A stretch of DNA of 62,413 bases from JAUNSR01 sp036655755 (GCA_036655755.1 JAVVPN010000006.1:1-62413), one strand, 5' to 3'. Shown: positions 16,013 to 26,159, counted from the first letter of the stretch. Notes: generated by a model not told the origin, from the letters alone. A program made the numbers and translations.

Positions 16013-17929
16013 TTATTCTATGGTATCCGTCAGATCATATACTTTTCCTTGTGTTTCGATATGCTGATATAGTTTTTTATAAAAATGGTGATGCATCAAT
16101 GTGGCTGCATCACCCAGAATGATCAATTTCATACGGGCACGGGTAATGGCTACATTCATGCGACGCAAATCATTCAGGAATCCGATTTTACCCTCTTCAT
16201 TCCCTCTTACCATACTGATAAGAATCACGTCGCGCTCTTGCCCCTGAAAGCCATCAACTGTATTTACAGTGATCTGTTTTCGGAAACGACGAAAAAAAGG
16301 AGCGTGCTTGATCAATGAGCGCAAGTAATATACCTGCGATTTATATGGGGAAATAATTCCGAAATCAATACGCTCCTCCAGAATACGCTCTACTCCTGTA
16401 CGCTCCATATATTCGCGCAACAATTGAATCAACAGCTCTGCTTCTTTCTTATTTAACCGGCTCAACGAGTGCGAAGACTCCTCTTCCTTAAAATTCAAGG
16501 CCTCCGTATTATACCATACCATTGGATAATCGAGCGAAAGTATGGTGCGCTTCCCGATTTCAGGAGATGCCGACAACGCTCCGGCATAAAACCAATCGGA
16601 CGAAAATTGCATAATCGATTCGTGCATTCGATACTGCATCGTAAGTAAAGAAACGACTTCGGGCTTTAGCGTGGCTATGCGTTGCATCAAGGTTGTAGAT
16701 AACCCTTTCTTCGCCGCTTCGAAACATTTTACGGTTGGCGGTAACTGACAATGGTCGCCTGCCAGAATCACCCGGTCTGCTTTCTGTATGGCAATCCAAC
16801 AGGCAGCTTCGAGTGCCTGCGCTGCTTCATCTATGAATAATGTTGGAAAATGACGGTGGCTCAGTATCTTATTCGACGCTCCGACCAATGTAGAAGCAAC
16901 TACCCGGGTTTCAGAAAATATAGCATTTTCAATGCGTATTTCCAGTTCGGTAGCTCGGCTCCGTAATTTGTAAAGCCGGTTTCGCAACGACTCGTTTCGT
17001 TCGCTGCCTTTTCTTAACTGGCTCTGCCCCTCCCGGATTGCTTTTCGTATGCTCCATAATTCCGGATAATCCGGATGCGATTCGAAACGCCTTTCATAGG
17101 TCGATGAAAGCATTTTTTCATTTACACGCATCGGGTTGCCTATGCGCAATACATTAATACCTCGCTCCATCAGCTTTTCGGCAATCCAATCTACCGCCGC
17201 ATTACTTTGAGCACACACCAAGACCTGCGCTTCGCGATGCAGCGTTTCATAAACAGCTTCTACCAACGTGGTTGTTTTACCAGTACCCGGAGGGCCATGC
17301 ACTATTGCTACTTCGCGAGTCGTCAATACCTTTCCTACCGCAGCTTCCTGACTGCGGTTTAACCATGGAAGCCGTACCGGAAATTCATTCCGAAAACCGG
17401 GTTTGATAGAGCCTACCAATGTATCCCGTAAATAGGCGAGCCTGTTGCTTTTAGCTCCCATCACGGTATTGAGTGCGGCAAACATTGCCTGATAAGAAGT
17501 TTCATCAAAATAAAGCTGTACTCCCGGATCTGCTGCGCCTTGTATTTGCTGTAAGGCGGCTACTGAAGGTAATGATATGAGCATCTTGTTGGCATCCACG
17601 AAATGCACTTGCCCTACAAAATTGAAGTAACGAGGCTGGCCCCCCATATCACATTGAAAGAAACATACAGGTCGACCCGGCTCGAGTTCATGTTCGAATT
17701 CGGGATCACCTTGCCGCTCCACCTCAATCAATAACTGATTGAGCGAATTATGGAAAGACTTACCGATAGAAAGAGGATACCAGCATTTACCCTGGCGAAC
17801 ACGTTTTTCTATCCCGTCTAACTTCGTTTGTTTTAAATAGGTTTCTTTTTCAAATTCATATTCCATACGAAGTAAATCCACTTGCAACTGTAAATTCACA
17901 TTCGCAGGTTGTTGGGAGCTCTGCGTCAT
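16013..17929 (-). CDS. Superfamily 1 helicase, UPF1/DNA2/SMUBP2-like
   Basis: The 638-residue protein is an SF1B-type nucleic-acid helicase. An N-terminal beta-barrel region is followed by motif I GPPGTGKTTT (near residue 215), motif II DEAAQ (near 366), motif III AGDHCQLPPT, motif V VDGFQGQERDVI and motif VI NVAITRARMKLI. Family members unwind DNA or RNA with 5'-3' polarity. The bacterial substrate is not known. All catalytic motifs look intact. It is divergent from the CBM9-like gene, each with its own TAnnTTTG box. Confidence 0.88.
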   Translation of the reverse strand: MTQSSQQPANVNLQLQVDLLRMEYEFEKETYLKQTKLDGIEKRVRQGKCWYPLSIGKSFHNSLNQLLIEVERQGDPEFEHELEPGRPVCFFQCDMGGQPRYFNFVGQVHFVDANKMLISLPSVAALQQIQGAADPGVQLYFDETSYQAMFAALNTVMGAKSNRLAYLRDTLVGSIKPGFRNEFPVRLPWLNRSQEAAVGKVLTTREVAIVHGPPGTGKTTTLVEAVYETLHREAQVLVCAQSNAAVDWIAEKLMERGINVLRIGNPMRVNEKMLSSTYERRFESHPDYPELWSIRKAIREGQSQLRKGSERNESLRNRLYKLRSRATELEIRIENAIFSETRVVASTLVGASNKILSHRHFPTLFIDEAAQALEAACWIAIQKADRVILAGDHCQLPPTVKCFEAAKKGLSTTLMQRIATLKPEVVSLLTMQYRMHESIMQFSSDWFYAGALSASPEIGKRTILSLDYPMVWYNTEALNFKEEESSHSLSRLNKKEAELLIQLLREYMERTGVERILEERIDFGIISPYKSQVYYLRSLIKHAPFFRRFRKQITVNTVDGFQGQERDVILISMVRGNEEGKIGFLNDLRRMNVAITRARMKLIILGDAATLMHHHFYKKLYQHIETQGKVYDLTDTIE

Positions 17930-17946
17930 ATTGCGTTGTTTTGGTA

Positions 17947-17978
17947 CAAAGATAAGGAGTAAGTAGCTTATATCTCAA
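17947..17978 (-). promoter_or_regulatory. Promoter of the SF1 helicase gene
   Basis: The minus strand shows TATCTTTG (17947-17954) and TTGA about 20-21 bases upstream (17975-17978). The leader to the start at 17929 would be about 10-15 bases. Confidence 0.6.
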
Positions 17979-17989
17979 TCATAATTTTT

Positions 17990-17997
17990 TATATTTG
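17990..17997 (+). promoter_or_regulatory. Candidate -7 box for the CBM9-like gene
   Basis: TATATTTG lies 29 bases before the start at 18027 and is divergent from the helicase promoter. Confidence 0.5.
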
Positions 17998-18026
17998 CCT
18001 AATATTTTATTAACCGAAAAATCATT

Positions 18027-18674
18027 ATGATTATTAAAAGACTGAATACAGAAAGTGCTTCTATTGGAGAGATTGCCGCAATGATGGCTGACAAAACAAA
18101 CGGTCTGCAAACACTAAATGTTACTCAGATCAACTGGCCCGAAGCTTTCCCATACAAACCGGAAGTAAAAGTTCGTATTGCGCACAATAGCAATGAACTG
18201 CTGCTTCAATATGAAGTGGAAGAAAAATATACAATGGCAAACGTAACCGAAGATAACGGTGAGGTATGGACCGATTCGTGCTGTGAATGCTTTATTTCAT
18301 TTGACGAAACAGGATATTACAACCTGGAAACGACTTGCATCGGAAAAGCTCTTTTTGCATTCCGCCAAAGTCGTGAAAACGCGCATCATGCAGAACCGGA
18401 AATCATGCAGACAATTCGCCGCCACGCTTCATTGGGTACCGAGCCTTTCAGTGAAAAAGTGGGTGAAAACAAATGGAATTTGACGGTTGCCGTGCCGGTT
18501 TCTGCATTCTTCGGACATAAAATAGAGAAACTCGACGGAGTTGAAGCTCGTCTGAATGTTTATAAATGTGGGGATAAACTATCTGTACCACATTTCGTAT
18601 CACTTTATCCGATCAACTTTCCTAAACCGAATTTCCATTTGCCGGAGTTTTTCCAGGCGGTACGATTTGAATAA
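18027..18674 (+). CDS. Carbohydrate-binding family 9-like protein
   Basis: The 215-residue beta-sandwich protein resembles the CBM9-like domain (DOMON-related). Phrases include LLQYEVEEKYTMA, VWTDSCCECFISFDETGYYNLE and FPKPNFHLPEFFQ. There is no signal peptide, so it looks cytosolic, unlike true extracellular CBM9 proteins. Its ligand is unknown. The stop codon TAA shares its last base with the ATG of the next gene, so it is translationally coupled to an SDR dehydrogenase. Confidence 0.75.
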   Translation: MIIKRLNTESASIGEIAAMMADKTNGLQTLNVTQINWPEAFPYKPEVKVRIAHNSNELLLQYEVEEKYTMANVTEDNGEVWTDSCCECFISFDETGYYNLETTCIGKALFAFRQSRENAHHAEPEIMQTIRRHASLGTEPFSEKVGENKWNLTVAVPVSAFFGHKIEKLDGVEARLNVYKCGDKLSVPHFVSLYPINFPKPNFHLPEFFQAVRFE

Positions 18675-19399
18675 TGAAACGAATCATCATTATAGGAGCC
18701 ACTTCCGGTATTGGACTGGAAGTGGCTAAATTATATGTGGCCAAAGGATGGAAAGTAGGAGTAGCCGGGCGTCGGAATGATGCGTTACTGGAATTTCAGA
18801 CCATCGCTCCCTCGCAAATAGAGATTCAGGCTCTTGATATTACAAACGCGGATGCGTCTGATAAACTGCAGGAATTAATAGAAAAAATGGGCGGAGCTGA
18901 TCTGTTTCTTTTAAGTTCGGGCATCGGCTATCAGAATCCGGCATTGGATCCAACCATTGAACTGAATACGGCAGAAACCAATGTAACCGGATTTATCCGA
19001 ATGATCAATACGATCTATCATTTCTTCAAACAACAGAATAGAGGACATATCGCGGTGATTAGCTCTATCGCCGGTACAAAGGGTCTGGGGATTGCTCCTG
19101 CCTACTCTGCGACAAAACGTTTTCAGAATCATTATATAGAATCTTTATCCCAACTTGCGAATATGACAAAGGCGAATATCCGCTTTACAGATATTCGCCC
19201 CGGTTTTGTAGCTACCGCTATTTTGAAGGACAGATCTTATCCTTTATTAATGACTCCCGAACAGGTGGCCCAATGCATAGTATCTGCACTTGAGCAACAA
19301 AAGAAGGTGGTCATTATTGATTGGCGCTATGCAATTCTTGTTTTTTTCTGGCGATTAATTCCACGATCACTTTGGATAAAGCTGAAAGTAAAAAATTAA
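18674..19399 (+). CDS. SDR-family oxidoreductase
   Basis: The 241-residue short-chain dehydrogenase has GATSGIG near residues 8-14, LSSGIG in place of the usual NNAG, the catalytic Ser in ISSIAGTKG and YSATK near 149. The C-terminus ends in a hydrophobic segment (WRYAILVFFWRLIPRS) that may associate with the membrane. Substrate is unknown. It overlaps the CBM9-like gene by one base and abuts the convergent haemolysin-III gene with no spacer. Confidence 0.85.
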   Translation: MKRIIIIGATSGIGLEVAKLYVAKGWKVGVAGRRNDALLEFQTIAPSQIEIQALDITNADASDKLQELIEKMGGADLFLLSSGIGYQNPALDPTIELNTAETNVTGFIRMINTIYHFFKQQNRGHIAVISSIAGTKGLGIAPAYSATKRFQNHYIESLSQLANMTKANIRFTDIRPGFVATAILKDRSYPLLMTPEQVAQCIVSALEQQKKVVIIDWRYAILVFFWRLIPRSLWIKLKVKN

Positions 19400-20023
19400 T
19401 TATATAATAAACCAGACTGCTGCAATATGCGATGCCGTACCTCCTAATACAAACAGATGCCAGACGGCATGGTAATATGGGGTACTCGTATCGCGTGAAT
19501 AAAAATAAGTGCCGATCGTATAACTGATTCCTTCTATCAGGATACACCATAATGCGATGGTAGGCATGTTTTGCCAAACCGATTTTGCGATAAAAACAAC
19601 CGACCAACCCATTGTCAGATATATTGCCAATGACAGACGCGGATATTTTCCTAAAAAGAAAATCTTATAAAAAGCTCCGATAAGGGCCATTCCCCACATT
19701 GCAGCGAACACACTCCAGCCTAATACCCCACCAATTGAACATAAAAGGATCGGTGTGTAAGATGCGGCTATCAAAACATAAATATTAATATGATCAAGAT
19801 AGCGCAAAGTCTGTTTCCATTTCCCCGGAAGCGTCCAGTGATAAATGGTAGAGGCCGAATACATCAGTAACATTCCGACAGAAAATATAATCACTCCCAG
19901 CAAACTTTGCCGGGAGGATGTCATCCCTTTCGCAATCAATAATCCTCCCGCTCCAAATGCCACGCCGATTCCGGCTAGGTGAGTAAGCGTATTTGCAATC
20001 TCTTCTTTTGTTTGTTTCAGCAT
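19400..20023 (-). CDS. Haemolysin III / PAQR-family membrane protein (YqfA-like)
   Basis: The 207-residue protein has seven hydrophobic helices. It carries the metal-binding pattern of the CREST/PAQR superfamily: NTLTHLAGIG near residue 11, STIYHW near 58, and the C-terminal YHAVWHLFVLGGTASH with clustered His. Bacterial members include haemolysin III and the membrane-lipid regulator YqfA. Activity may be hydrolytic and Zn-dependent. A TATCTTTA string at 20046-20053 (minus strand) is a possible promoter box. Confidence 0.85.
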   Translation of the reverse strand: MLKQTKEEIANTLTHLAGIGVAFGAGGLLIAKGMTSSRQSLLGVIIFSVGMLLMYSASTIYHWTLPGKWKQTLRYLDHINIYVLIAASYTPILLCSIGGVLGWSVFAAMWGMALIGAFYKIFFLGKYPRLSLAIYLTMGWSVVFIAKSVWQNMPTIALWCILIEGISYTIGTYFYSRDTSTPYYHAVWHLFVLGGTASHIAAVWFII

Positions 20024-20080
20024 AAGGATAAAATATTTATTGCGTAAAGATAGTTCTTATCAAAAAAAATATGATGCTCC

Positions 20081-21955
20081 TTATCGAATCTCTATCTCAA
20101 TTCTTCCATTTTTAGTCTGAGGAGCTTTCAGATAACCTGTAAAGTTGGTAATCTCAGCCTCTTTCATCCATTCAAAAGCATTTCCTTCTTTATTGAGTAC
20201 ATACACATCTTGCAGAACCTGAGGTTTTAACAAATCACTGCTTGCCTGTAATTTTGTTTTTGCTCCCATGGTTGCCGAAGGTAGATGATTTTCGGCCGAT
20301 AATTGTTGTTTAGGAGCAGTTACAAATGTAACTTCGACCGATTCCTCCTGAGCAGGAAGGCGGAACAGATAAGCCGTATTTGATTTTGGAAGTAATGTTG
20401 ATGAAAGATGTTTCCGGGCTATCTTCTTCGGATTTGCCGACAAGCTTCTTTCATTAAGAGCATATAAATCATATGCTTTCAACTCCTTACCATCTACATA
20501 CATATGCTTGATATCGAAAGGAAATGAAATAATATAGAACTTGTTTGTTTCAAATTCGCGCTTTACCGATATGGTGTCAAAAACCGGTATCGGAGCAGTT
20601 CTGTCTCCAATCAGATCTGCCATTGCATTAGCCTGAATTGTTAGAGATCCGTCAACTCCCTTTAACATACAATTTTCATCGGTAAGGGGATTAAAATTGT
20701 CGGTAATATTTACGTTAATCCAATCTCTGCCATTGGTGAGCTCTTCTATTGAAAAGCGATCATAATCGATATGAAAATCCCAACCGCTCCCGTCAACACG
20801 ACGCTCGGTTAATGCACCGATTGTACGATCGGGCAATATGGTCATCGTAGAATAATCGCCGGTACCTTTACACAATGTCTTTCCGAATTGCCAACTGTCC
20901 GGATTACCCTCTTCATAACTGTAATACACGCATAGATTCTGGCGGTTTCTGTGTTCAAGCGTATTTGCGAATGAAAAAAGCATCCGATCCGTAGCATGCC
21001 CTAATGCAGTAGAAGTAAGCACTTTGATTTCGGCATTATTATTAACGGTTTCTACATCAGTACGCACCTGAGTTTCACCCCAACGATTCGTATCAAACGA
21101 ATAATAATTATATAAGCGGCCTATACGCTGTTGATAAGAAACACGACTGCTGATCATCAATTTCCCATCTGCCAACTCTTCCAGTTTAGCTTCATCGCCA
21201 TCATTGGCCGCACAATTCCCAAGTATCTTCCATGTTTTTCCTAAATCAGAAGATATGTAGGCGTAATTACATGTTCGCTTACCGGTATGCACATACATAG
21301 AGATAGCAAGACGACCATCCCGAAGCTGAAGTAATTTACCTGAAGGAGCAAAAACGGCTTTCCATTCTTTCGGATTTTCGCCATCTACCGTTTGACCACC
21401 CGTATAATTTACACCATAGAACGATTCTGTGATATTTTCCGGTTGTTTCCAGGTCAACCCTCCATCTTCACTCTCTACACGAACAATCTGCAAAACTTCA
21501 GAAGTACCGGGTTTACTCTCACCGATTCCGTACCCATGAGCACACAAAACAATAATTTTATTGCTTGCTTTATCAGCAACGACCACCGGGTCACTGTATG
21601 CATTTTGATTAATCGAAAAAGCTAACGTATTGCTTTGTTCTGAATTTTTTTTTGCAAGACCCATTACCAATGATTCTTCCGACCATGTCAGACCGCCATC
21701 CTTACTTCTTCTGCAGACGATATCAATCTGCTGATCTGAACGAACATCCTGTATAGAACTTCTTCGGTCGGAAAATGCCAGAATAGAGCCATCTTGACAT
21801 GTAATAATAGCAGGAATACGATAAACAGATTGCTGAGAAGTGGTTTCAAACAAGTCGGTTTTCTTTGGATAAGTAATGATTTGATCAGGAGTAGTTGCAA
21901 AACAGCATAATGGAAATAATAACGAAGCGAAGCTTATAGCTTTTTTAGATAACAT
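20081..21955 (-). CDS. Exported sialidase (GH33-like) with C-terminal beta domain
   Basis: The 624-residue exo-alpha-sialidase has a signal peptide followed by a six-bladed BNR propeller. It shows YRIP (near residue 46) carrying the first Arg of the substrate triad, AFSDRR, and Asp boxes SKDGGLTW, SEDGGLTW and SSDLGKTW. GDYSTMTILPDRTIG contains the likely Tyr nucleophile. It would release terminal sialic acids in the periplasm or at the surface. A further ~150 residues beyond the propeller (from about 470) form a separate beta-rich region with KFYIISFPFDIK and a hydrophobic-polar C-terminus. No nan catabolic genes are nearby. Confidence 0.85.
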   Translation of the reverse strand: MLSKKAISFASLLFPLCCFATTPDQIITYPKKTDLFETTSQQSVYRIPAIITCQDGSILAFSDRRSSIQDVRSDQQIDIVCRRSKDGGLTWSEESLVMGLAKKNSEQSNTLAFSINQNAYSDPVVVADKASNKIIVLCAHGYGIGESKPGTSEVLQIVRVESEDGGLTWKQPENITESFYGVNYTGGQTVDGENPKEWKAVFAPSGKLLQLRDGRLAISMYVHTGKRTCNYAYISSDLGKTWKILGNCAANDGDEAKLEELADGKLMISSRVSYQQRIGRLYNYYSFDTNRWGETQVRTDVETVNNNAEIKVLTSTALGHATDRMLFSFANTLEHRNRQNLCVYYSYEEGNPDSWQFGKTLCKGTGDYSTMTILPDRTIGALTERRVDGSGWDFHIDYDRFSIEELTNGRDWINVNITDNFNPLTDENCMLKGVDGSLTIQANAMADLIGDRTAPIPVFDTISVKREFETNKFYIISFPFDIKHMYVDGKELKAYDLYALNERSLSANPKKIARKHLSSTLLPKSNTAYLFRLPAQEESVEVTFVTAPKQQLSAENHLPSATMGAKTKLQASSDLLKPQVLQDVYVLNKEGNAFEWMKEAEITNFTGYLKAPQTKNGRIEIEIR

Positions 21956-22094
21956 GCTTTTCTTAAGTTAAGGATTTGAAAAGGCTAAAATAAAAGTTTG
22001 TTTTAAAATAACAGAGCTAAACGACCATTAAATCGTATAAATTAACAAAATAATATTTATTATTCTCCCCTTTCGTTAGCGGTAAAGGCATAAA

Positions 22095-22134
22095 AAAACT
22101 GCTCTGTATCTCATTTTTGACACAGAGCAGTTTT
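22095..22134 (-). terminator. Terminator after the M13 peptidase gene
   Basis: AAAACTGCTCTGT (22095-22107) pairs with ACAGAGCAGTTTT (22122-22134). On the minus strand it is followed by T residues, and it lies 23 bases beyond the peptidase stop. Confidence 0.8.
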
Positions 22135-22156
22135 CCGTTTATTCAAACAATATTTA

Positions 22157-24205
22157 TTACCAAATAACCACGCGCTCTTGTGGAGCCCGATACATGGAAT
22201 CGGTTGGCTGAATATTGAATGCCTCATAGAAAGATTCGATATTCGGCAACGTACCGTTTACACGCCAGCGGCCCAATGAGTGCGGATCGATTTTTGTAAG
22301 ACGAAGAATTTCTTCATCGCGGATATTACCGGCCCAAAGGGTAGCATATGCCAGATAGAAACGTTGTGGGTTGGTAAAACCATCGATCATGGCGTTTTGT
22401 GTACCATTTTCGGCCAATGCTTTCTCTAATGCCTGATAAGCGATTACCAGACCACCCTGATCGGCAATATTTTCTCCCAACGTAAAACTTCCGTTGGCAT
22501 GCGTATCGCCCAATACACGGATACTATCAAACTGATTTACAAGAACCTGCGTTTTTTCGCCAAATTTAGCGGCATCTTCCGCGCTCCACCAATCGTTGAT
22601 ATTTCCATTTTTATCAAACTGACGACCCATATCATCGAATCCGTGTGTCATTTCATGTCCGATTACCACGCCGATAGCACCATAATTTACAGCATCGTCG
22701 GCATTCAGATAGAAAAATGGAGGCTGCAGGATGCCGGCAGGGAAACAAATTTCGTTGGACGACGGATTATAATATGCATTCACCGTTTGAGGACTCATAT
22801 GCCATTTGGCTTTATCAACCGGTTTTTCATTTTGTTCGATCATATAGTCCCAATCGAATTCATTCGATTTAACCACAGATGTCCAATAAGCATCTGCCGG
22901 ATTGATCCCCAGCTTTGAATAATCGCGCCATTTGTCAGGATAACCGATTTTAACGGTGAAAGCATTCAGTTTGTCGATTGCCGCCGATTTTGTCGAATCA
23001 CTCATCCACGCAAGGGTCTGAATACGTTCACCTAAAGAACCCTGCAAATTGCTTACAAGTTTAAGCATACGCGCTTTTGCTTCGGCAGGGAAATATTTTT
23101 CGACATACATTTGTCCTACCGCTTCTCCCAAGGCCCCATCCGTTGTTGCCAACGAACGTTTCCAGCGAGGCTGTTGCTCTTGTTTTCCCGATAATGTTTT
23201 TCCGTAGAAATCGAAATCGGCATCTGAAAATGCATCGCTCAAATAAGGAGCAGCCACATTGATTGCATTGAAGGCAAGATATTCTTGTAGCTGATCAACA
23301 GGAGTAGCATTGATAACCGCAACCATTTTCTTAAGAAATGGCACCTGCCCTACGCTGATCTCTTTTGCACCCGACAGACCGGCAGCCTGCAAATACTGAT
23401 CCCAGTCGATACCACTGAAATCCGATTTAAGCTGAGCGATACTCATCTTATTGTAATTACGGTTCGGATCGCGCAAATCAACTTGCGAATAAGAGTCCTG
23501 AGCCAATGCTGTTTCGAGTGCCAAAATATCATTGGCTGCTTTTTTTGCTTCTTCCGGAGATTTGCCGGCAAGCGTAAACAATTTCTCTATATATTGAAGA
23601 TAAGCGGCACGGATTTGCTGCATATTTTCATCTCCTTCAAGATAATAATCGCGCTCTTCCATCCCTAAACCACCCTGATAGGTCTGAAGCAAATTGATTG
23701 TACTGTTCTTCGGATCGGCATCTACATACGCATGAAAGAAAGCAGGAATACCTTGACGGTGCATTTTACCAAGCAGCGCTCCTAACTGCGATTTATCCTG
23801 AAGCTGTGCTATTGCATCCAATTGGGGTTGTAACGGTTGTAATCCCTCATTATTAAGACGGCTACTGTCTAACCCTGCATTGTAAAGATCTCCGATTTTC
23901 TGAGCAACCGATCCCATAGGATGTTTTTCTTTTCCCAAATCAGTAACAAGTTGACGTAACTGTTCACGGTTGTTTTCGCGCAGCTGATCAAACGATCCGA
24001 AACGAGCATACTCCGGTTTCAAAGGGTTTGCTTTCTGCCAACCTCCGGTAGCATAATCGTAGAAATCGTCACCGGGACGTACAGTTGTATCCAGGTTAGC
24101 CTGATCGATACCGCTGCCATTCGTTTGTACGGCGCGGGCCGCACATCCGGTAGTAGCCAATGCTCCGATCATTAAGGGTAAGTAAATCAATGTTTTCATT
24201 TGCAT
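22157..24205 (-). CDS. M13-family zinc metallopeptidase lipoprotein (neprilysin/PepO-like)
   Basis: The 682-residue protein has a signal peptide with lipobox TTGC near residue 21. An M13 N-terminal domain is followed by the catalytic domain with HEMTH (about residues 516-520) and GENIADQGG supplying the third zinc ligand (Glu) and the Asp. It ends in the expected PxxRVVIW tail. These enzymes cleave oligopeptides on the amino side of hydrophobic residues in the periplasm. It follows the ABC-F gene by 19 bases and is probably cotranscribed. Confidence 0.93.
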   Translation of the reverse strand: MQMKTLIYLPLMIGALATTGCAARAVQTNGSGIDQANLDTTVRPGDDFYDYATGGWQKANPLKPEYARFGSFDQLRENNREQLRQLVTDLGKEKHPMGSVAQKIGDLYNAGLDSSRLNNEGLQPLQPQLDAIAQLQDKSQLGALLGKMHRQGIPAFFHAYVDADPKNSTINLLQTYQGGLGMEERDYYLEGDENMQQIRAAYLQYIEKLFTLAGKSPEEAKKAANDILALETALAQDSYSQVDLRDPNRNYNKMSIAQLKSDFSGIDWDQYLQAAGLSGAKEISVGQVPFLKKMVAVINATPVDQLQEYLAFNAINVAAPYLSDAFSDADFDFYGKTLSGKQEQQPRWKRSLATTDGALGEAVGQMYVEKYFPAEAKARMLKLVSNLQGSLGERIQTLAWMSDSTKSAAIDKLNAFTVKIGYPDKWRDYSKLGINPADAYWTSVVKSNEFDWDYMIEQNEKPVDKAKWHMSPQTVNAYYNPSSNEICFPAGILQPPFFYLNADDAVNYGAIGVVIGHEMTHGFDDMGRQFDKNGNINDWWSAEDAAKFGEKTQVLVNQFDSIRVLGDTHANGSFTLGENIADQGGLVIAYQALEKALAENGTQNAMIDGFTNPQRFYLAYATLWAGNIRDEEILRLTKIDPHSLGRWRVNGTLPNIESFYEAFNIQPTDSMYRAPQERVVIW

Positions 24206-24224
24206 TTATTTTTTGTGTATAACA

Positions 24225-26159
24225 TCATAACTGCGACTGAAGTTCTTCGAGTGCCATAGTATGCTCCATCCATTGATCGGTTGCAGCATCCAGTTCTCGC
24301 TTCAGATTACCGTGCTCTTCATAAAGCGCCACATCCGAGGCACCTTCGGGGGTTGCCAATTTCGCTTCGACGCCGGCTACTTTTTCTTCGATACGTGCAA
24401 TAGCCTTCTCTGAATCAGCGACAAGGCGCTCAATCTTACGAATCTCTTTTTGCACTTCGCGGCGAGCCTCATACGAAAGTTTACCCTCTGACTTTTGCTC
24501 TGGTTCAGCACTTTTTTCTTCGCATTTCTTACGTTCAAGTTCACGCAAGGTATCCATTTTTTTCTTTTCAAGAAACTCATAAATACCGCCAAGATGCTCT
24601 ACTACGCGCTGATTGCCAAATTCGTAAACCTTATCGACCAAACCATCCAGAAACTCTCGATCATGCGAAACGACGATTACCGTACCATCAAACTCTTTGA
24701 TAGCTTGTTTCAAGACATCTTTCGAGCGCATATCCAGGTGATTGGTAGGCTCATCGAGGATAAGCAGATTTACCGGTTCGAGTAATAAGCGAATCATAGC
24801 CAGTCGCGAACGTTCTCCTCCCGACAGGACTTTTACTTTTTTATCGGAGGCTTCACCACCAAACATGAAAGCACCCAAAATATCTCGTATTTTAGTTCGG
24901 ATATCACCGGTTGCTACACGGTCGATGGTATCAAACACGGTAGTTTCGCCATCAAGCATTTGCGCCTGGTTCTGTGCAAAATAACCGATTTTCACATTGT
25001 GACCCAGTTTCAATTCACCATCAAACGGAATTTCGTTCATGATACATTTAACCAGAGTCGATTTACCCTCGCCGTTCTTTCCGACAAAAGCAACTTTTTC
25101 ACCTCGACGGATGCGGAAAGTGGCATCTTTAAAGATAAGCTGATCACCATAACTTTTGGCTACATTTTCGGCTATTACCGGAAAATCACCTGAACGGGGA
25201 GCTGGTGGAAATTTGAGACTCAGACGGGAATTGTCGAGTTCATCTACCTCAACACGATCAAGCTTTTCGAGCTGTTTGATACGACTCTGCACCTGTACGG
25301 CTTTGGTCGCTTTGTAACGGAATCGCTCAATAAAATCTTCGGTGTCGGCAATTTGTTTTTGCTGATTTTCGAATGCTCGCTTTTGTTGCTCTAAACGTTC
25401 TTCACGAAGCACTACATATTTCGAGTAATTTACTTTATAGTCGTAGATGCGACCCAACGAAATTTCGATGGTACGGGTAGTTACATTATCGATGAACGCA
25501 CGGTCGTGCGACACCAATACTACCGCATTTGCACGGGTAGAGAGAAACGATTCGAGCCATTGGATTGATTCGATATCGAGGTGATTGGTGGGCTCATCGA
25601 GCAATAATACGTCGGGATGCTGTAGCAAAAGTTTTGCCAATTCGATACGCATACGCCATCCTCCGCTGAATTCTGATGTAGGCCGATCAAAATCAGATCG
25701 TTTAAATCCGAGTCCCATCAGGGTTTTCTCTATATCCCCCTGAAAGCTATTCCCCCCCATCATGGTCAGCTCTTCGTTTGCATGCGTCAGACACTCAATC
25801 AGATCATGATACGATTGAGATTCATAGTCGGTACGTTCCGCCAGCTCCTGCGTCATGTTGGCAATGCGCTGTTCGAGTTTAAAGATATGCTCAAAAGCAG
25901 TTTCAGCCTCTTCACGTACAGTCCGCGAATCATCATGCACCATTTGCTGTGGCAGATAGCCGATCGTAATTTCACGCGGAGCACTCACTCGGCCATGTGT
26001 AGGTTCTTGCAGACCGGCAATAATTTTCAACATCGTTGATTTGCCGGCACCATTTTTACCGACAAGAGCAATGCGGTCTTTCTTATTGATTACGTAGGTA
26101 ATATCGTCAAACAAGGGTGTTCCGCCAAACTCGACGGTTAAGCCTTCAATAGAGATCAT
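24225..26159 (-). CDS. ABC-F family ATPase
   Basis: The protein has about 644 residues and no membrane segment. It contains two ABC ATPase domains: Walker A GKNGAGKST and signature FSGGWRMR in the first, GKNGEGKST and LSGGERSR in the second, each followed by LLLDEPTNHLD or LILDEPTNHLD. A linker rich in charged residues joins them, and a Lys/Glu-rich coiled-coil tail follows (Uup-like). ABC-F proteins act on ribosomes. Whether this one relieves stalling or protects from antibiotics cannot be said. The start at 26159 (MISIEG) is preferred over 26192, because that longer frame overlaps the upstream terminator. Confidence 0.9.
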   Translation of the reverse strand: MISIEGLTVEFGGTPLFDDITYVINKKDRIALVGKNGAGKSTMLKIIAGLQEPTHGRVSAPREITIGYLPQQMVHDDSRTVREEAETAFEHIFKLEQRIANMTQELAERTDYESQSYHDLIECLTHANEELTMMGGNSFQGDIEKTLMGLGFKRSDFDRPTSEFSGGWRMRIELAKLLLQHPDVLLLDEPTNHLDIESIQWLESFLSTRANAVVLVSHDRAFIDNVTTRTIEISLGRIYDYKVNYSKYVVLREERLEQQKRAFENQQKQIADTEDFIERFRYKATKAVQVQSRIKQLEKLDRVEVDELDNSRLSLKFPPAPRSGDFPVIAENVAKSYGDQLIFKDATFRIRRGEKVAFVGKNGEGKSTLVKCIMNEIPFDGELKLGHNVKIGYFAQNQAQMLDGETTVFDTIDRVATGDIRTKIRDILGAFMFGGEASDKKVKVLSGGERSRLAMIRLLLEPVNLLILDEPTNHLDMRSKDVLKQAIKEFDGTVIVVSHDREFLDGLVDKVYEFGNQRVVEHLGGIYEFLEKKKMDTLRELERKKCEEKSAEPEQKSEGKLSYEARREVQKEIRKIERLVADSEKAIARIEEKVAGVEAKLATPEGASDVALYEEHGNLKRELDAATDQWMEHTMALEELQSQL

